Origin: Serinus canaria
Lineage: Eukaryota > Chordata > Aves > Passeriformes > Fringillidae
DNA length: 64,000 nt
Direction: 5' to 3'
Assembly: GCF_022539315.1 (NCBI RefSeq)
Contig: NC_066317.1
Span: forward strand, 30,388,048-30,452,047
In this document: positions 49,430 to 60,345 of the stretch, piece after piece
Layout of the letters: every line of letters begins with the position of its first letter
Position numbering within the stretch: the first letter of the stretch is position 1
Translations under genes and position numbers: made by a program
Notes under the pieces: generated by a model
Database searches by the model: none
What the model was told of the DNA's origin: nothing
The model's input: the letters and a program-made list of their open reading frames with translations, nothing else

Positions 49430-49985
49430 AAGAAGAACAGATCCTTGCCTTTATACAACCTCTTTTCAGTTGTAGAGAGCAGTAAAGTCCTGTCTGAGCC
49501 TTCTTTTCTCCAGGCTAAACATGCCCACCTCTCAGCTGCTCTCCATAGGACCTTCTACCCAGACCCTCCACTAGAGTCTGGTCTTTGGTCCAGAGTTCTC
49601 TGGACTCTCTACAGCACTTCAATGTCCTTTCTGTAGTGAGGGGCCCAAAACTGAACACAGGATTTGAGGTGCAGCCTCACCAGTGCCGAGTACTGTGGGA
49701 CAATCACTGTCCTGGTCCTGCTGGCCACACTATTGTTGATCCAGGCCAAGATGCCCCTGGCCTTCTTGGCCACGTGGGCACACACTGGCTCATGTGCAGC
49801 TGCTGTTGATCAGCAGCCCTAGAGTCCTTTGGGCAGCTTTGCAGTCACTGTCCCCCAGCCTGTAGCCCTGCAAGGGCAGGATGCTGCACTTGGCCTTGTT
49901 GAACCTCATACAGTTGGCCTCGGCCCATTGATGCACCATTCCACTAATCTGAGCAAGCCTGCACTCCCTCTTCCTCTCATCCTAT
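49430..49985 (-). mobile_element. CR1 LINE internal fragment lacking the 3' end
   Basis: This is an antisense CR1 copy. The plus strand contains TTGTAGAGAGCAGTAAAG, TTTTCTCCAGGCTAAACATG, TTCAATGTCCTTTCTGTAGT, CAAAACTGAACACAGGATTTG, TCCTGCTGGCCACACTATTG and CTTGGCCTTGTTGAACCTCA, all in the order expected for ORF2 read backward. The usual 3' terminal part of about 250 bp (the left end in this orientation) is missing, because the sequence left of about 49430 is not CR1. Similarity fades at about 49985, shortly before the GLRB CpG island. The copy is degraded and inactive. Confidence 0.93.
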
Positions 49986-50366
49986 TCAGTTCCCCTCCGC
50001 TAATATTCTCTTATTCCTGCCAACTCTCTTAGATATCTCTCAACGCCACCATCGAACGCATCCTCCTCCCACCAGAGACCAGAGGACGCTTCGCACAGCA
50101 ACCCCCTTTTCCACCTCCCACCGTCCCCCCGGTGCCCGTGTCCAGCGGCGGCAGGGCCGGGGGTCCGGGCTGCCAGCCCTGCTGCCCCTCCCGGCGCGCA
50201 GTGCCCGAGTGTGGGCGGGCTCCGGGACGTGCTCGCCGGGGAGCGCCGCGGCGCCGCACATGCTCACTGGCCGCGGAGGCACCGCCGGAGGTAGGGGCTC
50301 GCTCCGCCGCCGGAGGAGCCGCGCTGTCGCTGCGGCCGGGCCGCGGCATGGCCCGCCCGCTCCCGG

Positions 50367-50380
50367 GCCGCCGCCGCCGC
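50367..50380. repeat. Short (GCC)n run
   Basis: Four to five GCC units in the GLRB CpG island, immediately upstream of the candidate first-exon donor, so possibly in the 5' UTR. Confidence 0.8.
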
Positions 50381-50409
50381 TGAGCGCGGGGGGATCGCAG
50401 CGTCCGGCG

Positions 50410-50415
50410 GTGAGC
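50410..50415 (+). other. GLRB: Candidate splice donor of untranslated GLRB exon 1
   Basis: The junction GGCG|GTGAGC (GT at 50410-50411) is a strong donor inside the CpG island. An alternative, GGAG|GTAGGG, has its GT at 50291-50292. One is needed because the start-codon exon begins with its own splice acceptor at 51744. Which is used cannot be decided from sequence alone. Confidence 0.45.
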
Positions 50416-51744
50416 GCGGGGCGCGGGCGGCGCGGCCGTGGCGGCGGCGGGGCCGCGTGTGCGGGCGGGGCCCGCGCCCCCGTGGGGAGGGCGGGGGGTC
50501 GAGGGTCCGGCCCGAGGGCCCCGTTCCGCCGGGCGGCACTGCCGAGCCCGTCAGCACCTCGGCCAGCGCCGGTGGGGCGGCGGCGGGCGGCGGCGGGGCA
50601 CGGCCCGGGGGTGCTGCCGGGGCCGCGAGGGGAGCCCCGCTCGTCTCGTCCTCCCGCTCCCCGCGGAGCGCCGGCAGCGCTCGGCAGAGCGGAGGGGAGG
50701 CCGCTCCCTTGCCGGTGCCGGGGCCGGTGGGAGGCCTCGGGCCGGGAGGCCAGGCGAGGGGCCGGTGGCGGCAGGGGCAGATCCGCGACCTTTCCCGGCC
50801 GGGCCGGGGGGGTGGCGATGCTGCGGCTCCCGGGGAAAGGGCAGCCGAAGCATCCCGGTAACTCCCGGAGGTGGGGGAAAAGAGGGAGAGGCACAGCTCC
50901 TCGAAAACAGTGCGGGGAAATATCCAAATAAATAAAAGTGGAAAATGCAGCAGGTTCTGAGGCGTCTGCGAGATTTCTGTTGGTCCAAGAAAATGCTTGG
51001 GAATTATCTGTAGGATGGCAAACAAATGGAAAATGCCTTGGGTGCTGCAGTGCTGTGGCCAGGGGCAGGTTGGGCTGCCTCTGGCCAAACACAGACTCAT
51101 CTCCTGGCCTTTGGGGTACGTGCTTTTGGCCCAGAGAAGTTTAAATATTACGCTGAGCAGGATGCAATAAAGCATAGTATTTCGAGTTGTGTTTAGTCAT
51201 CTTTGCAAGGCCCTGTCAGTGCTGGCTCTGCAGTGGAAATGCTTCATGCAAAATCATTGTGTTTAAATTCTGTACATAAAATTGTATTTATGACCTCTTC
51301 TCATACCCAGCGTTGAAATGATTGCTATTTTATCTGTGCAAGGTCACAGAGAGCTTGCCGTTCCTCGCCTTGCTACATGGCTGGTTGACATTGTATTTAT
51401 TGCAGTTGATACAGTTCTGGTGAGGAAACCCTTTCCAAGCTTCTGAATATTTTCAGTTAGGCAGTCTTTGAAAAACATCACATTTCTTAAACACACTGAA
51501 GCAAACCTGCATTTAAATCTGTTCCTTACTGTCAGTTTCAACTTTGGGAAGCTGCTTGACTCTCTGGAAATTGCCTAAGTCAGTTTCATGTCAGGGATAC
51601 ATGTGAACAGATTCTCTCTCCCAGGAAAACCAAGGACAACAAAAAACCCCAATTTTCATGAAATATTTGCTTACTTTTTGCAGGTATGTATTTCCTTTTG
51701 CCATATCCAGCCCTACTAACATAAACTGCTTTCTTTTACCACAG
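50416..51744 (+). other. GLRB: GLRB intron 1 (if the 50410 donor is used)
   Basis: This runs from the rest of the CpG island into ordinary sequence. It ends with a textbook 3' splice region: an exact TACTAAC branch-point consensus at 51714-51720, a pyrimidine-rich stretch CTTTCTTTTACC and ACAG at 51741-51744. No coding content was recognised. Confidence 0.6.
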
Positions 51745-51776
51745 ACTGAAAATTTCTCTGAAGCGTAACCTTCAAG
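51745..51776 (+). other. GLRB: GLRB 5' UTR, exon 2 part
   Basis: There are 32 bases between the splice acceptor and the start codon. An in-frame TGA at 51759-51761 closes the frame upstream, confirming that the ATG at 51777 is the first in frame within this exon. The context AAGATGA has A at -3. Confidence 0.9.
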
Positions 51777-51898
51777 ATGAAGTTCTTACTAGCGATTTTA
51801 TGTTTCATCTCATTCTCCTTGTGGGTTGAAGAAGTCTATTCCAAAGAGAAGTCTTCAAAGAAAGGAAAAGGGAAAAAGAAGCAATATCTATGTCCATC
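51777..51898 (+). CDS. GLRB: Glycine receptor beta subunit, first coding exon
   Basis: GLRB encodes the beta subunit of the strychnine-sensitive glycine receptor, a pentameric Cys-loop chloride channel. The beta subunit joins alpha subunits and anchors the receptor to gephyrin at inhibitory synapses. This exon gives 40 codons plus two bases. It starts [20 protein letters not shown], a hydrophobic signal peptide with cleavage expected after about residue 22. Next comes the lysine-rich [14 protein letters not shown] and then YLCP. This N-terminal extension is characteristic of beta and absent from alpha subunits, and it matches mammalian GLRB closely as I know it. The exon ends at 51898 with the strong donor C|GTATGT, phase 2, splitting a serine codon completed by exon 3. 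The start is supported by an in-frame upstream stop at 51759. It stands alone in its transcription unit, with the PDGFC gene divergent to the left. Confidence 0.97.
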
Positions 51899-54800
51899 GT
51901 ATGTTCCTGTTTTCTTTTATGCTTTTGTATGATGGTGATCCTGCCCTGTTTTTAACAGTGGAAATGATGTGGCAATTGAAGTAGAAGGTGGTGCTTTCTG
52001 CTGAAAGGATGGGGTCTGTGGTGGCAATGGGTTTGACCAGCATCGTTCTTTCATTGTGTTCCTTCTGCAGAAAGTCTGTTTTAGTGCAAAGGAAAATCTC
52101 AGCCACAGTAATGGGGCTTGTGGGGGATTTCAACCCAGTGCCTTGCTGTTTATGAGTTCACAGTAGTGTGGCTCCATAGAGCTATGCTGTCTAGCATCAT
52201 GTTGCAGGTGTATTGGAGAAAGCAAGGACGGTTCAAAACTGTCATGATGAAATTCAGCTTCTGGTTAGCTAGTTCTGTAAGAGAAGGCTTGTCCTACACA
52301 TATTCTTGTTGCATGTTGAATAGAACTAAGATCTTCAGCATCTTTCATCAATCATGTATAATTCTATAACTTTTATGGAGGTGTCTGTATTGATTGTTGC
52401 TATAAAGTATGCCCTTATGGAATAGTCTCCCTGTAAAAGAACAGAAATTATAATCTGTGACTGCCCAGTTGAATAGAGGATGTGTTCTGGACACCTCTGA
52501 TTAATTGATGTTAAAAATACTCCCTCTTTCTAATGCCTACCACACTTTACACTGTGATCCATAGGACAATATTTTATTTGCGAGTGCTATTTTTATCATT
52601 TTCCTGGCCAGCCTTACTCATTTTTTAGTGTTATGTTGTAAATATCTGAGGAAAAGTTGATGGACTATGAAAAGTTGCCTGTAAGTGTCGAAAATTACTA
52701 TGACTGAAATATTAAAATTTTTAAGACAAAGTTAAAATGTATTTCTTCTTTGACCATAAAAGAAGAGGTACAGAATGTTAGACTGGTTATTTAACATTAG
52801 TCAACTTTTTCCAAAGAAAAAACGAAGTAAAACTGGAATAATCAGACAGAAGCATTGTTCAAGTAATACTTTTTAAAGTTTCTTTTCAAATATTAGCAGT
52901 GATGTTTATTTGTAACCTCAAATTTTAGAATGTTTCTACATATGGTGCATGTCTTCCTTCTCTTTTTTTTTATATCAAGCCTTAAAAATTACATTTGTCA
53001 TTAGATTTGAATACATTAGGATATGTCTCAAATGTGATCATGACTCATCTGAAATGACCCCTACCCATTCTTTCCCTTTTAAAAGTGAAGTTGAGTTCTG
53101 GATGAGGCTTTTGGTCTGAGCTACTGTGAGAGTTTATAGCAAGGAGAGAAATGTCAGGGTTTCCAGCACAGGCATGAGAACAGAAGCCCTTGGAAAGTGA
53201 GTTAGGCAGCTGGGAACTGAATCCAGGTCTTCCATGGTCTTGTTTAAATAGCCAGCATTTCCCCCTGTTCTTGACTTAGTCTTAGCAGAATTTAAAACAG
53301 CAGTGTCATTTTATCTTTCTGAGTAGATTTTTCTTGTTTCTTTTTATTTTAAGCTCTGCATTTCTTGGTACCATTAAATATGATGTCATTTGTCACCAAT
53401 ACAGTTGAAAAAACATTGAATACATGCTATAATTTTCAAAGTGATACTTTTCCAATTGAATCTGTCTGCAGAAATACTGGTGAATCTAGTACTTGTTGAT
53501 CCATCGTGCAGTGCTGCTGGCAAGACTTGCCGTAGCAATAATCCTGTTTGATCTCCTGAATAATGACCAAGTTGTCTATATCTCACTTGGCTGAAGTTCA
53601 CAGCTTGAGAGACAACCACTTGTAATAGTGGGGTTGCTGTTTCTGTGGCTGGCATCTAGAAGACCTCTCATGTGAATGAGCAATGAAAATCAACTCTGTC
53701 TGGCAGAGAAATTGCCCAGTACTCTCTTAACTCAGGCTGCTGTTGGCAAACTTCCAATCATCAGTATTTTTTAGATGATCTTTCACAAAATTCCTTGATT
53801 TGGTGGCACTCTGTGTTGTAAAAAAGGTTGCCTACTACTAGTAATTTTTTCTTTGTGAAAAAAGCAATCTTTCCTCAGAATCTAACCAAAACACAATGCA
53901 GTGGAGAGGGAATCAAGTGACACTATAAGGGTTGACTAAAACTATTCAAGGAAGTGTCTAAATGAAAAATTTCCTAGTAATCATGAAAGAAATATTTTAG
54001 AAGAATGCATCTTATTTTTTTAACAAAAAAAAAAAATTGTGTAATTTATAATATTGAATGGTACAAATTCCTAATGTACCTTTATAAGTTAAACTCTTAA
54101 TCCACCTTTAATTTGCATTGGTTACTGGTGCAATAAAATTTAAAGCTTAATTGTAACAAATTATTGCCTTTTATCTCCTTGCAGCATGTGAAAAGCTAAA
54201 TTTTAATTCTTCAAGAGAACAAAGAACTGCATTAGTAGTTGTATATGGAGCAGTCTTCTCTTGCAAACTTTATAATGAAATTCAAATCTATGCAAATAAT
54301 TATTTAGGAAAAACTTGTATTGAATCTCATATTAAGATCCTCATATCCTGAGTATCTTAACTTGATGTTAAGAAATGGATGGCTACAAGACTGGCTTGGG
54401 ACTTTATCATGAATTTGGTTGGATAAAAATTAAGCATACTTAAACTTTTACTTTTTTGCCTCTCCAGAATACAAGCCTTTTGCCAAATGTGCCCCTCTGG
54501 CATGAAATTAACTGCTCTTAGGATAAGATGAAAAAAAGCTGATTAGAAACCTCATAAAAAGTTCATTATTGTCTCATAAACAGATATTTGCTTCCTTAAA
54601 TCAGGAAAATTCTATTTTGTATCTTAGAGCAAACCCTGGTGATTATTCATGATGCTGTACTTCTCAGTGCATTGTGTGACAGTGGCTTGATTTGCCATCC
54701 TATTTTCATTTATTCCTGAAACTGTTTTTCCCAGGTTTCTGTTGAAGGGTTTCTTGAAGCTGATGCTTAATCATTTGGTTCTTACTTTGATTTAATGCTT

Positions 54801-56598
54801 TCTCAGAACAGATGTATATTTCACATCCTACATTTGCATCATTTTCCTTCTTACCTCAGGCTTTCCAAATGAAACATAGAATAATTACACTTCTGTCTGA
54901 TTCCTGTATCTTTTTTGATTAACAAAGAAATTGACATATTGGGCCTAAAATGTTGTAATAGAGAGTTTTACACCATAAATCTGAGAAACTGGCTTCCACA
55001 GATACAAAGTGCAATGAAATACAAAGCTTTAGTAACAAAACTTTTGCCTTTTGTTTCCATTGAAAATCTTAAAAAAAAAAAATTGGGCCCACCCCTTCAA
55101 GAAAAAAAAAGTGTATTACTGTTTACAAGGCTTACTTTGAAATTTGACATATCTAATACAGATGATTTTTATACAGCTGCAGATGGATTAAGTCAGTTGA
55201 TCTCTTTCCTGCTCACAGACTGCCCATACTTGCATGACCTTTGTTACTTAGTTCTTACTAACTTCTTCATAATTTGTTATAATATCTTGCTTCTCTTAAA
55301 CATGTGGGACAGTTAGCTGTGACTTAGAGCACTGCTGAAAAATGTTTTTCCTTTTGTGTACACCATAATAAACACCTCAGTTATTTTATGGTGTTTGAGC
55401 TGCTGCTGTTATCCCCGCAATCCTTAGCAGCCTGGAAGGTCTCTGCTCAAAACTACGCACAAGATCTCTAGACAAATCATAAGGAAAGGGAATCTGGTTA
55501 TTACAGTGTTAGAGAAGGAATAGATAAGTAAGAGTGTCACATAGCAGCTAACAAAAGCAGTAATGACTGGGGTCATCATCACAGCTATAGTTTTAAGATG
55601 ACTCAGCAGTTCACTTGCACAGCTTTCACTTCTGAAGATCTCTCAGTGTCCCTAATGCCACAGCAATGCTGAGAGCAAAACCTCAGTCGCTCAGTCTCAT
55701 CCTTTTGTCTGGAGAGCAGGACTGTGCTTTGAAAACAGCATCCCTCTTCACCTTTATGCATTTGTCCACATGGAGATTTATATCCTTGTAGATGATTTAC
55801 TAAATACTGAATAATATCTACAGAGATTTTTTTATGCATAAAGCAGGAGTACAAATCATATTTGGCTTGTATTGAATAAAGCATATCAGGTACTTCAGAA
55901 ACTGTGAAATGGCCCTCTAAGCCCTCCAGAAAACATGGCTTGTGCCATCTGCCAGGGCAGAAGCTTAGAAAGGTCACAGATGCGAAGGTTCAATAAACAG
56001 CTTCTTTTAAAAACAACAACAAAGGACTGTGGAACTAGGGAAAAAAGGCTTTGGTGTGTTTAAAGCAGAGTTGTAGGAAACTCTGTCCTCAAATTTCTCA
56101 TGGTTAACTGAAAGCTTCTGACGTGCTCTTCCTATTAAGACTAAAGTAAAAGTTCAAAATACATTTTATGTTCTCTCCATGAACTGTAACTTTTTTATCA
56201 AGTGTTTGGTTGTACATCACCTCTCTATCTGTAGTAGGTGATCAACCCCAAAATGTAATTGGTGGGAAAGTGGCATCATGTCTCTCTTCATTCCCATCAT
56301 CTAGAAGGCACTGTTGATAGTCTGTGAACATTTTCATTTGTGAGTGTGGCAGAAGGGTTTATACACTTTGTGGGAAGAGGTGGAATGAAGTTGAAAGGAA
56401 AGCCTGAAATTGGATGTGGAAGAAGATACATCTGACAGTCATTCCAATGATGAGTACTTTGCAGAGCCCAGGTCTTGTTCCTATAAAAATTCTTCTGCCC
56501 TGTAGTAACAGGGGTTGGTCAATGCTTTTATTATTCTATATCATGTAACTCTCATGGAAAACTGTGATCCCAGACAGATAGGGTCACATTCCAGAAGG

Positions 56599-56627
56599 TT
56601 GAAAACAAATTCCGAATTTGTTTTCAA
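56599..56627. repeat. Perfect 29-bp odd palindrome
   Basis: The arm TTGAAAACAAATTC (56599-56612) is followed by a single C and the exact reverse complement (56614-56627). Essentially no loop separates the arms. It lies in GLRB intron 2. Confidence 0.92.
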
Positions 56628-59600
56628 AGTGGTCAAATTGTGGTGGGCAGTAAAAGATAAAGCTGTATAAGCAAAACCCAGGCTGTCTTGTAAAGCAGTA
56701 GTTAAGCATGATAGACTGGTTCTCATTCAGTTACTTTCCCTCTTGGTGAGCAACGTTTGCTCCGTTCTCAACACCAGAGTGGCAAGACACCAAAGTTGTC
56801 TGGAAAAGTTACAGACTTTGTATTTCACATACAACCTCCAGACCAAGAAAAAACTTGGATCTGTGGGTTGATCATCTTTATCTAAGCCCAAGCAAAACCA
56901 TGGGTCTAAATTCTGTTGTCAAGGTAAATGATATAGAATGTATCTCAGCTTATATTTTCCTCTTATATCTCCACTCATGCCACCATGCAAGTGGTTAGAT
57001 TTTACCAAGGTCCTTCTATTGTCTCCATACTTACAGCATTTGGAAAGAAAATATTGGGGTATGGAACTGATGTAGATAAATTAATTCCAAAATTTTGCTT
57101 AAACGTGTGGATGCTTATCCTGTTTTACATCTGTGTGCTATATCAAGACACCACAAGACACCCATTATGCACAGGGGTCACAGGTGGGATGCAGAGATGC
57201 CTAAGCTAGGAGCAAGCAAGCTAACTTTAGCAAAAAAACACCTTGCTGAGAGCAGTACTGGTTCAGGTTGGGTGAAATACCATGCTAAGCTGGTTCTGTT
57301 GGTTTGGGGGCTGTCAGCTCTGTTTCAGGCAGATGAGCCTGCTTGCTTTTCTCAAGTTAAGTGAATAATAAGACACTTCAGATTCCCATATAAACACTCC
57401 TGAAGGTGTCTAACCCTGGGAATGTTGAATTATGAAACCAAAGCTGGATTTAAGAGGTTTAAGACAAGCACTGAAGTAGTGACTCTAACAGCCTTTGGCA
57501 CTACCTAACTGCAGGAAGGTTGTCTGCATGTCCACATCAGGAGACTTTTCTCTTTGGTCTATCTACAACATGAGATGAAAGACAAGCTGTTTCACCCCCT
57601 CAACTCACAGTTCACAATTCTGGGTGCCTAGTCTGAGTTTTTGTTTCAAAATTAGCTATGAAGGAACCTTTCTGATTTTTCCACTGCACTGCACTACCTC
57701 CAAATTTTGGTACTGAAGTTACGTATCCTATTTTAGGTGTTTAACTATCAACTGCATTCATGAAGGCAAGTAAATGGTGACTCAGAGTTCCATAGTTTTA
57801 ATGTAATTAGTGATACCACTTTTAATTGGAGTAATTGTAATTAATTTTTTTAGGAATAGACATGTCACCTTGCACACTTTGAAAATGTAGCTATTAAACA
57901 TACTAGAGATTAGAGAGATCACTCAGAAGAGTTATATAGTATGTCAATGATATGTATTAACTTGGTTCTGTGCTTAGAGTTATTGCACTCGAAAAATCAA
58001 GTGCCTGCAAATCAGAACACTGATAGTTTATATCAGGAAAATTGTACTTAGAATATATGGTGGGATAACAGACATTATGTTTCCCACACTTATTTTTACC
58101 TTTCTCACATGTACACAGCACGTTATATGACTAAAATGTCAGTTTCCATCATGCATTTTTATCCCTCAGTAATTTAGAACTATGAAAAAGCTTTCCTTCC
58201 TGTTGGTGTAGTATATTATTTTTATTCTTTCCTCCTGTAGCACTGCATGTGGAAAGGACTCCTTGTAACTTCAGTGAGCTCTGAGAGAATAAATGTCATG
58301 ATGACCTATAGACATATAATGTCTTCTGACACATTTGCCTAACACAAATGAAAAGCTATATAAATTTCAAACCAAGTATAATACATGTTTCCTTTTGTCA
58401 TATATATCTGCTCATCTAAAATTCTGGATTTTGGTTAGTGAATTATGAAAATAATTACCTGTTTCTATCAACTTAAAATGTTGGTCATGATCTTCAGAGG
58501 CAGTGATAAAATGTGTAGAGCTGCAGTGGAAGAGGAGATGAACACCTTACTGTATGTCCTGTGAAATACAGTATATAAAGAAATTCTCACAGGTTGAAAT
58601 AAATGCACTAAAATTAAAATGCATGCTGCAACTGGTGGAAATTGAAGTAACCAGCTTTTTACAAGTGGGAAAATTGGAGGCTGAATTAGAAAAAATGGTA
58701 AATAACTTCTCAGTTGGTGTGTTGTTATGTGGGACTCAGCCTTTAGCACACTGAAGAAAGATTCTTCTAGAAAGACAGATCTCAGCTCAAATCCTTTTTG
58801 TCTTATGTAATATACAAATATGCCTCTCATTAATTCATTCTATAATGGCTAATTAAGCAGGAGTGGTTGTGGCTGTAGGTAAATGTCTCACATTAATAGT
58901 TCCAAAAGCACCTAACACATCCCATTACCTATCTCATTAGGTCTTTTTGCTCATCTGTCACTCTGAAAGTGTGGTTAACTTCTTAACTCACCCCAAGGAA
59001 CACATCTGATGTATTGATTTGCAGGTGAAATGTAGGCATTTTGGTCAGCAAGGCTCTCAGAAGGAAATCCAGTTATTGTGGTGAAGTTTCCTTGTGGGCT
59101 GTTCAATGATGGTAGTTTAATGACAGCATGCTGTAAAAGAACCACAGTGAAAATATGACTGATACTCAGCAGAGCTTTTTTTTTCCCAGTAGCTGTTTCA
59201 CTGACTTCATTCATAGTGACCTTTAAAAGTAGCAATTACTGAATCTCAGTGCTTGTCCTCCTTACTCAAAGCAGCCAGTGTCATTGTATTTCACTTGGTT
59301 CTTGGATTAGCAAGGACAAATGCACTTACACACTTGTGTGAGTTCAAAACACAACCCAATGACTTGTGGAAAATGGGATTGTGGTGTTCTTTACCAGCAG
59401 GCTATGCTGTCATTGTTCTTCCCATCACTGTCTTCCCAGTGCAATAAGTCTCCTTTGCCCAATTTTTGGATGGCTTTTGAACAAACTACCTGAACAAATA
59501 TTTGTAATCATTTACTTCTGCAGTGCAACTCAGATCTCACAAAGCTACCACTTTATTCCTCTTACTCGAAGAGACAAAGAAACCTGTCAGCTGTATTTGG

Positions 59601-60228
59601 CTTTCTTTTGCTGTTTGTTGCTCACTCATTTAATTTCCCAAACTTTTTTCTCTTTTCCTCATTGCTTTTTATGAGCATCTGTATTTCATTTATATGCCCA
59701 TGTTATCCTGTGTAGTTCAGATTACTGTTTTCACTATTTAATGAACTTTTTTGTATAAACCATGACAAAAATAAAAAAAAAAGATTTTAAGTTTGTTCAT
59801 TAGTTGTTGCTTGGATTTGTCTTCATATTGCATTGTACTGAACATACATAATTTAGAAAGAAATCTTGTTTTTTGTATTAAGGAGATTTTTTATAAATGT
59901 AGTTTTTTTAGACATCTGATGTAGATGTTTTAGATGTTAACATGTGAGGCTTGCAAAGAAGCAGTGGCATGAACCTTTCTGTATCAGATAAAACACAGCA
60001 TACAGAGTGTTTGCCTGCCTTTTTAATGGCTAAATGAACATTCTTTTCTGAATTGCTCTTTTTAGAAAATTGACAATAATCTTTATCTTTTGTATTCCTT
60101 TTGTCCAGCTAGTGGTAACAGCAAAAAAAAAAAAGCAGACAAAGCTGGTTTATGATATTTCTGTAGCAACCTCTTCATTGGTAAATGTCATCACTGAAAA
60201 CAAAACACATCTCAAAATTACAGAATTG

Positions 60229-60345
60229 GAATGGAATGGAATGGAATAGAATAGAATAAATAAAACAGAACAGAACAGAACATTTCAGCTGGAAGGGACC
60301 TACAATGATCATCTAGTACAGCTGCCTGACCAAATGAGGAAATAA
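60229..60345 (-). mobile_element. CR1 3'-terminal fragment with pentamer repeats
   Basis: The plus strand shows GGAAT, AGAAT and AGAAC units in tandem (60229-60285), then ATTTCAGCTGGAAGGGACC and ATGATCATCTAGTACAGCTG. This is the antisense 3' end of a CR1 copy whose terminal microsatellite is a five-base unit. Similarity stops near 60345, so only the last 60 or so element bases plus the repeat tail remain. It sits in GLRB intron 2, in antisense to the gene. Confidence 0.82.

Larger units (their letters stand above)
50050..50930 (+). promoter_or_regulatory. GLRB: CpG island / GLRB promoter region
   Basis: A sudden shift to extremely G+C- and CpG-rich sequence begins near 50050 and ends near 50930, 0.85-1.7 kb upstream of the GLRB start codon. 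It is the natural position for the transcription start and untranslated first exon. GC boxes are abundant (for example GGGCGGGG near 50464), and a GCC trinucleotide run lies at 50367-50380. I saw no convincing TATA box. The open frames of up to 350 codons on both strands are products of base composition. The transcription start cannot be fixed from sequence. Confidence 0.85.

Noticed and set aside
50040..51092. 350-codon minus-strand open frame across the GLRB CpG island, with 303- and 240-codon frames overlapping it
   Set aside because: Stop codons are rare in GC-rich DNA. Open frames occur on both strands and in several frames with Pro/Arg/Gly/Ala-rich translations, without domains or conserved motifs.
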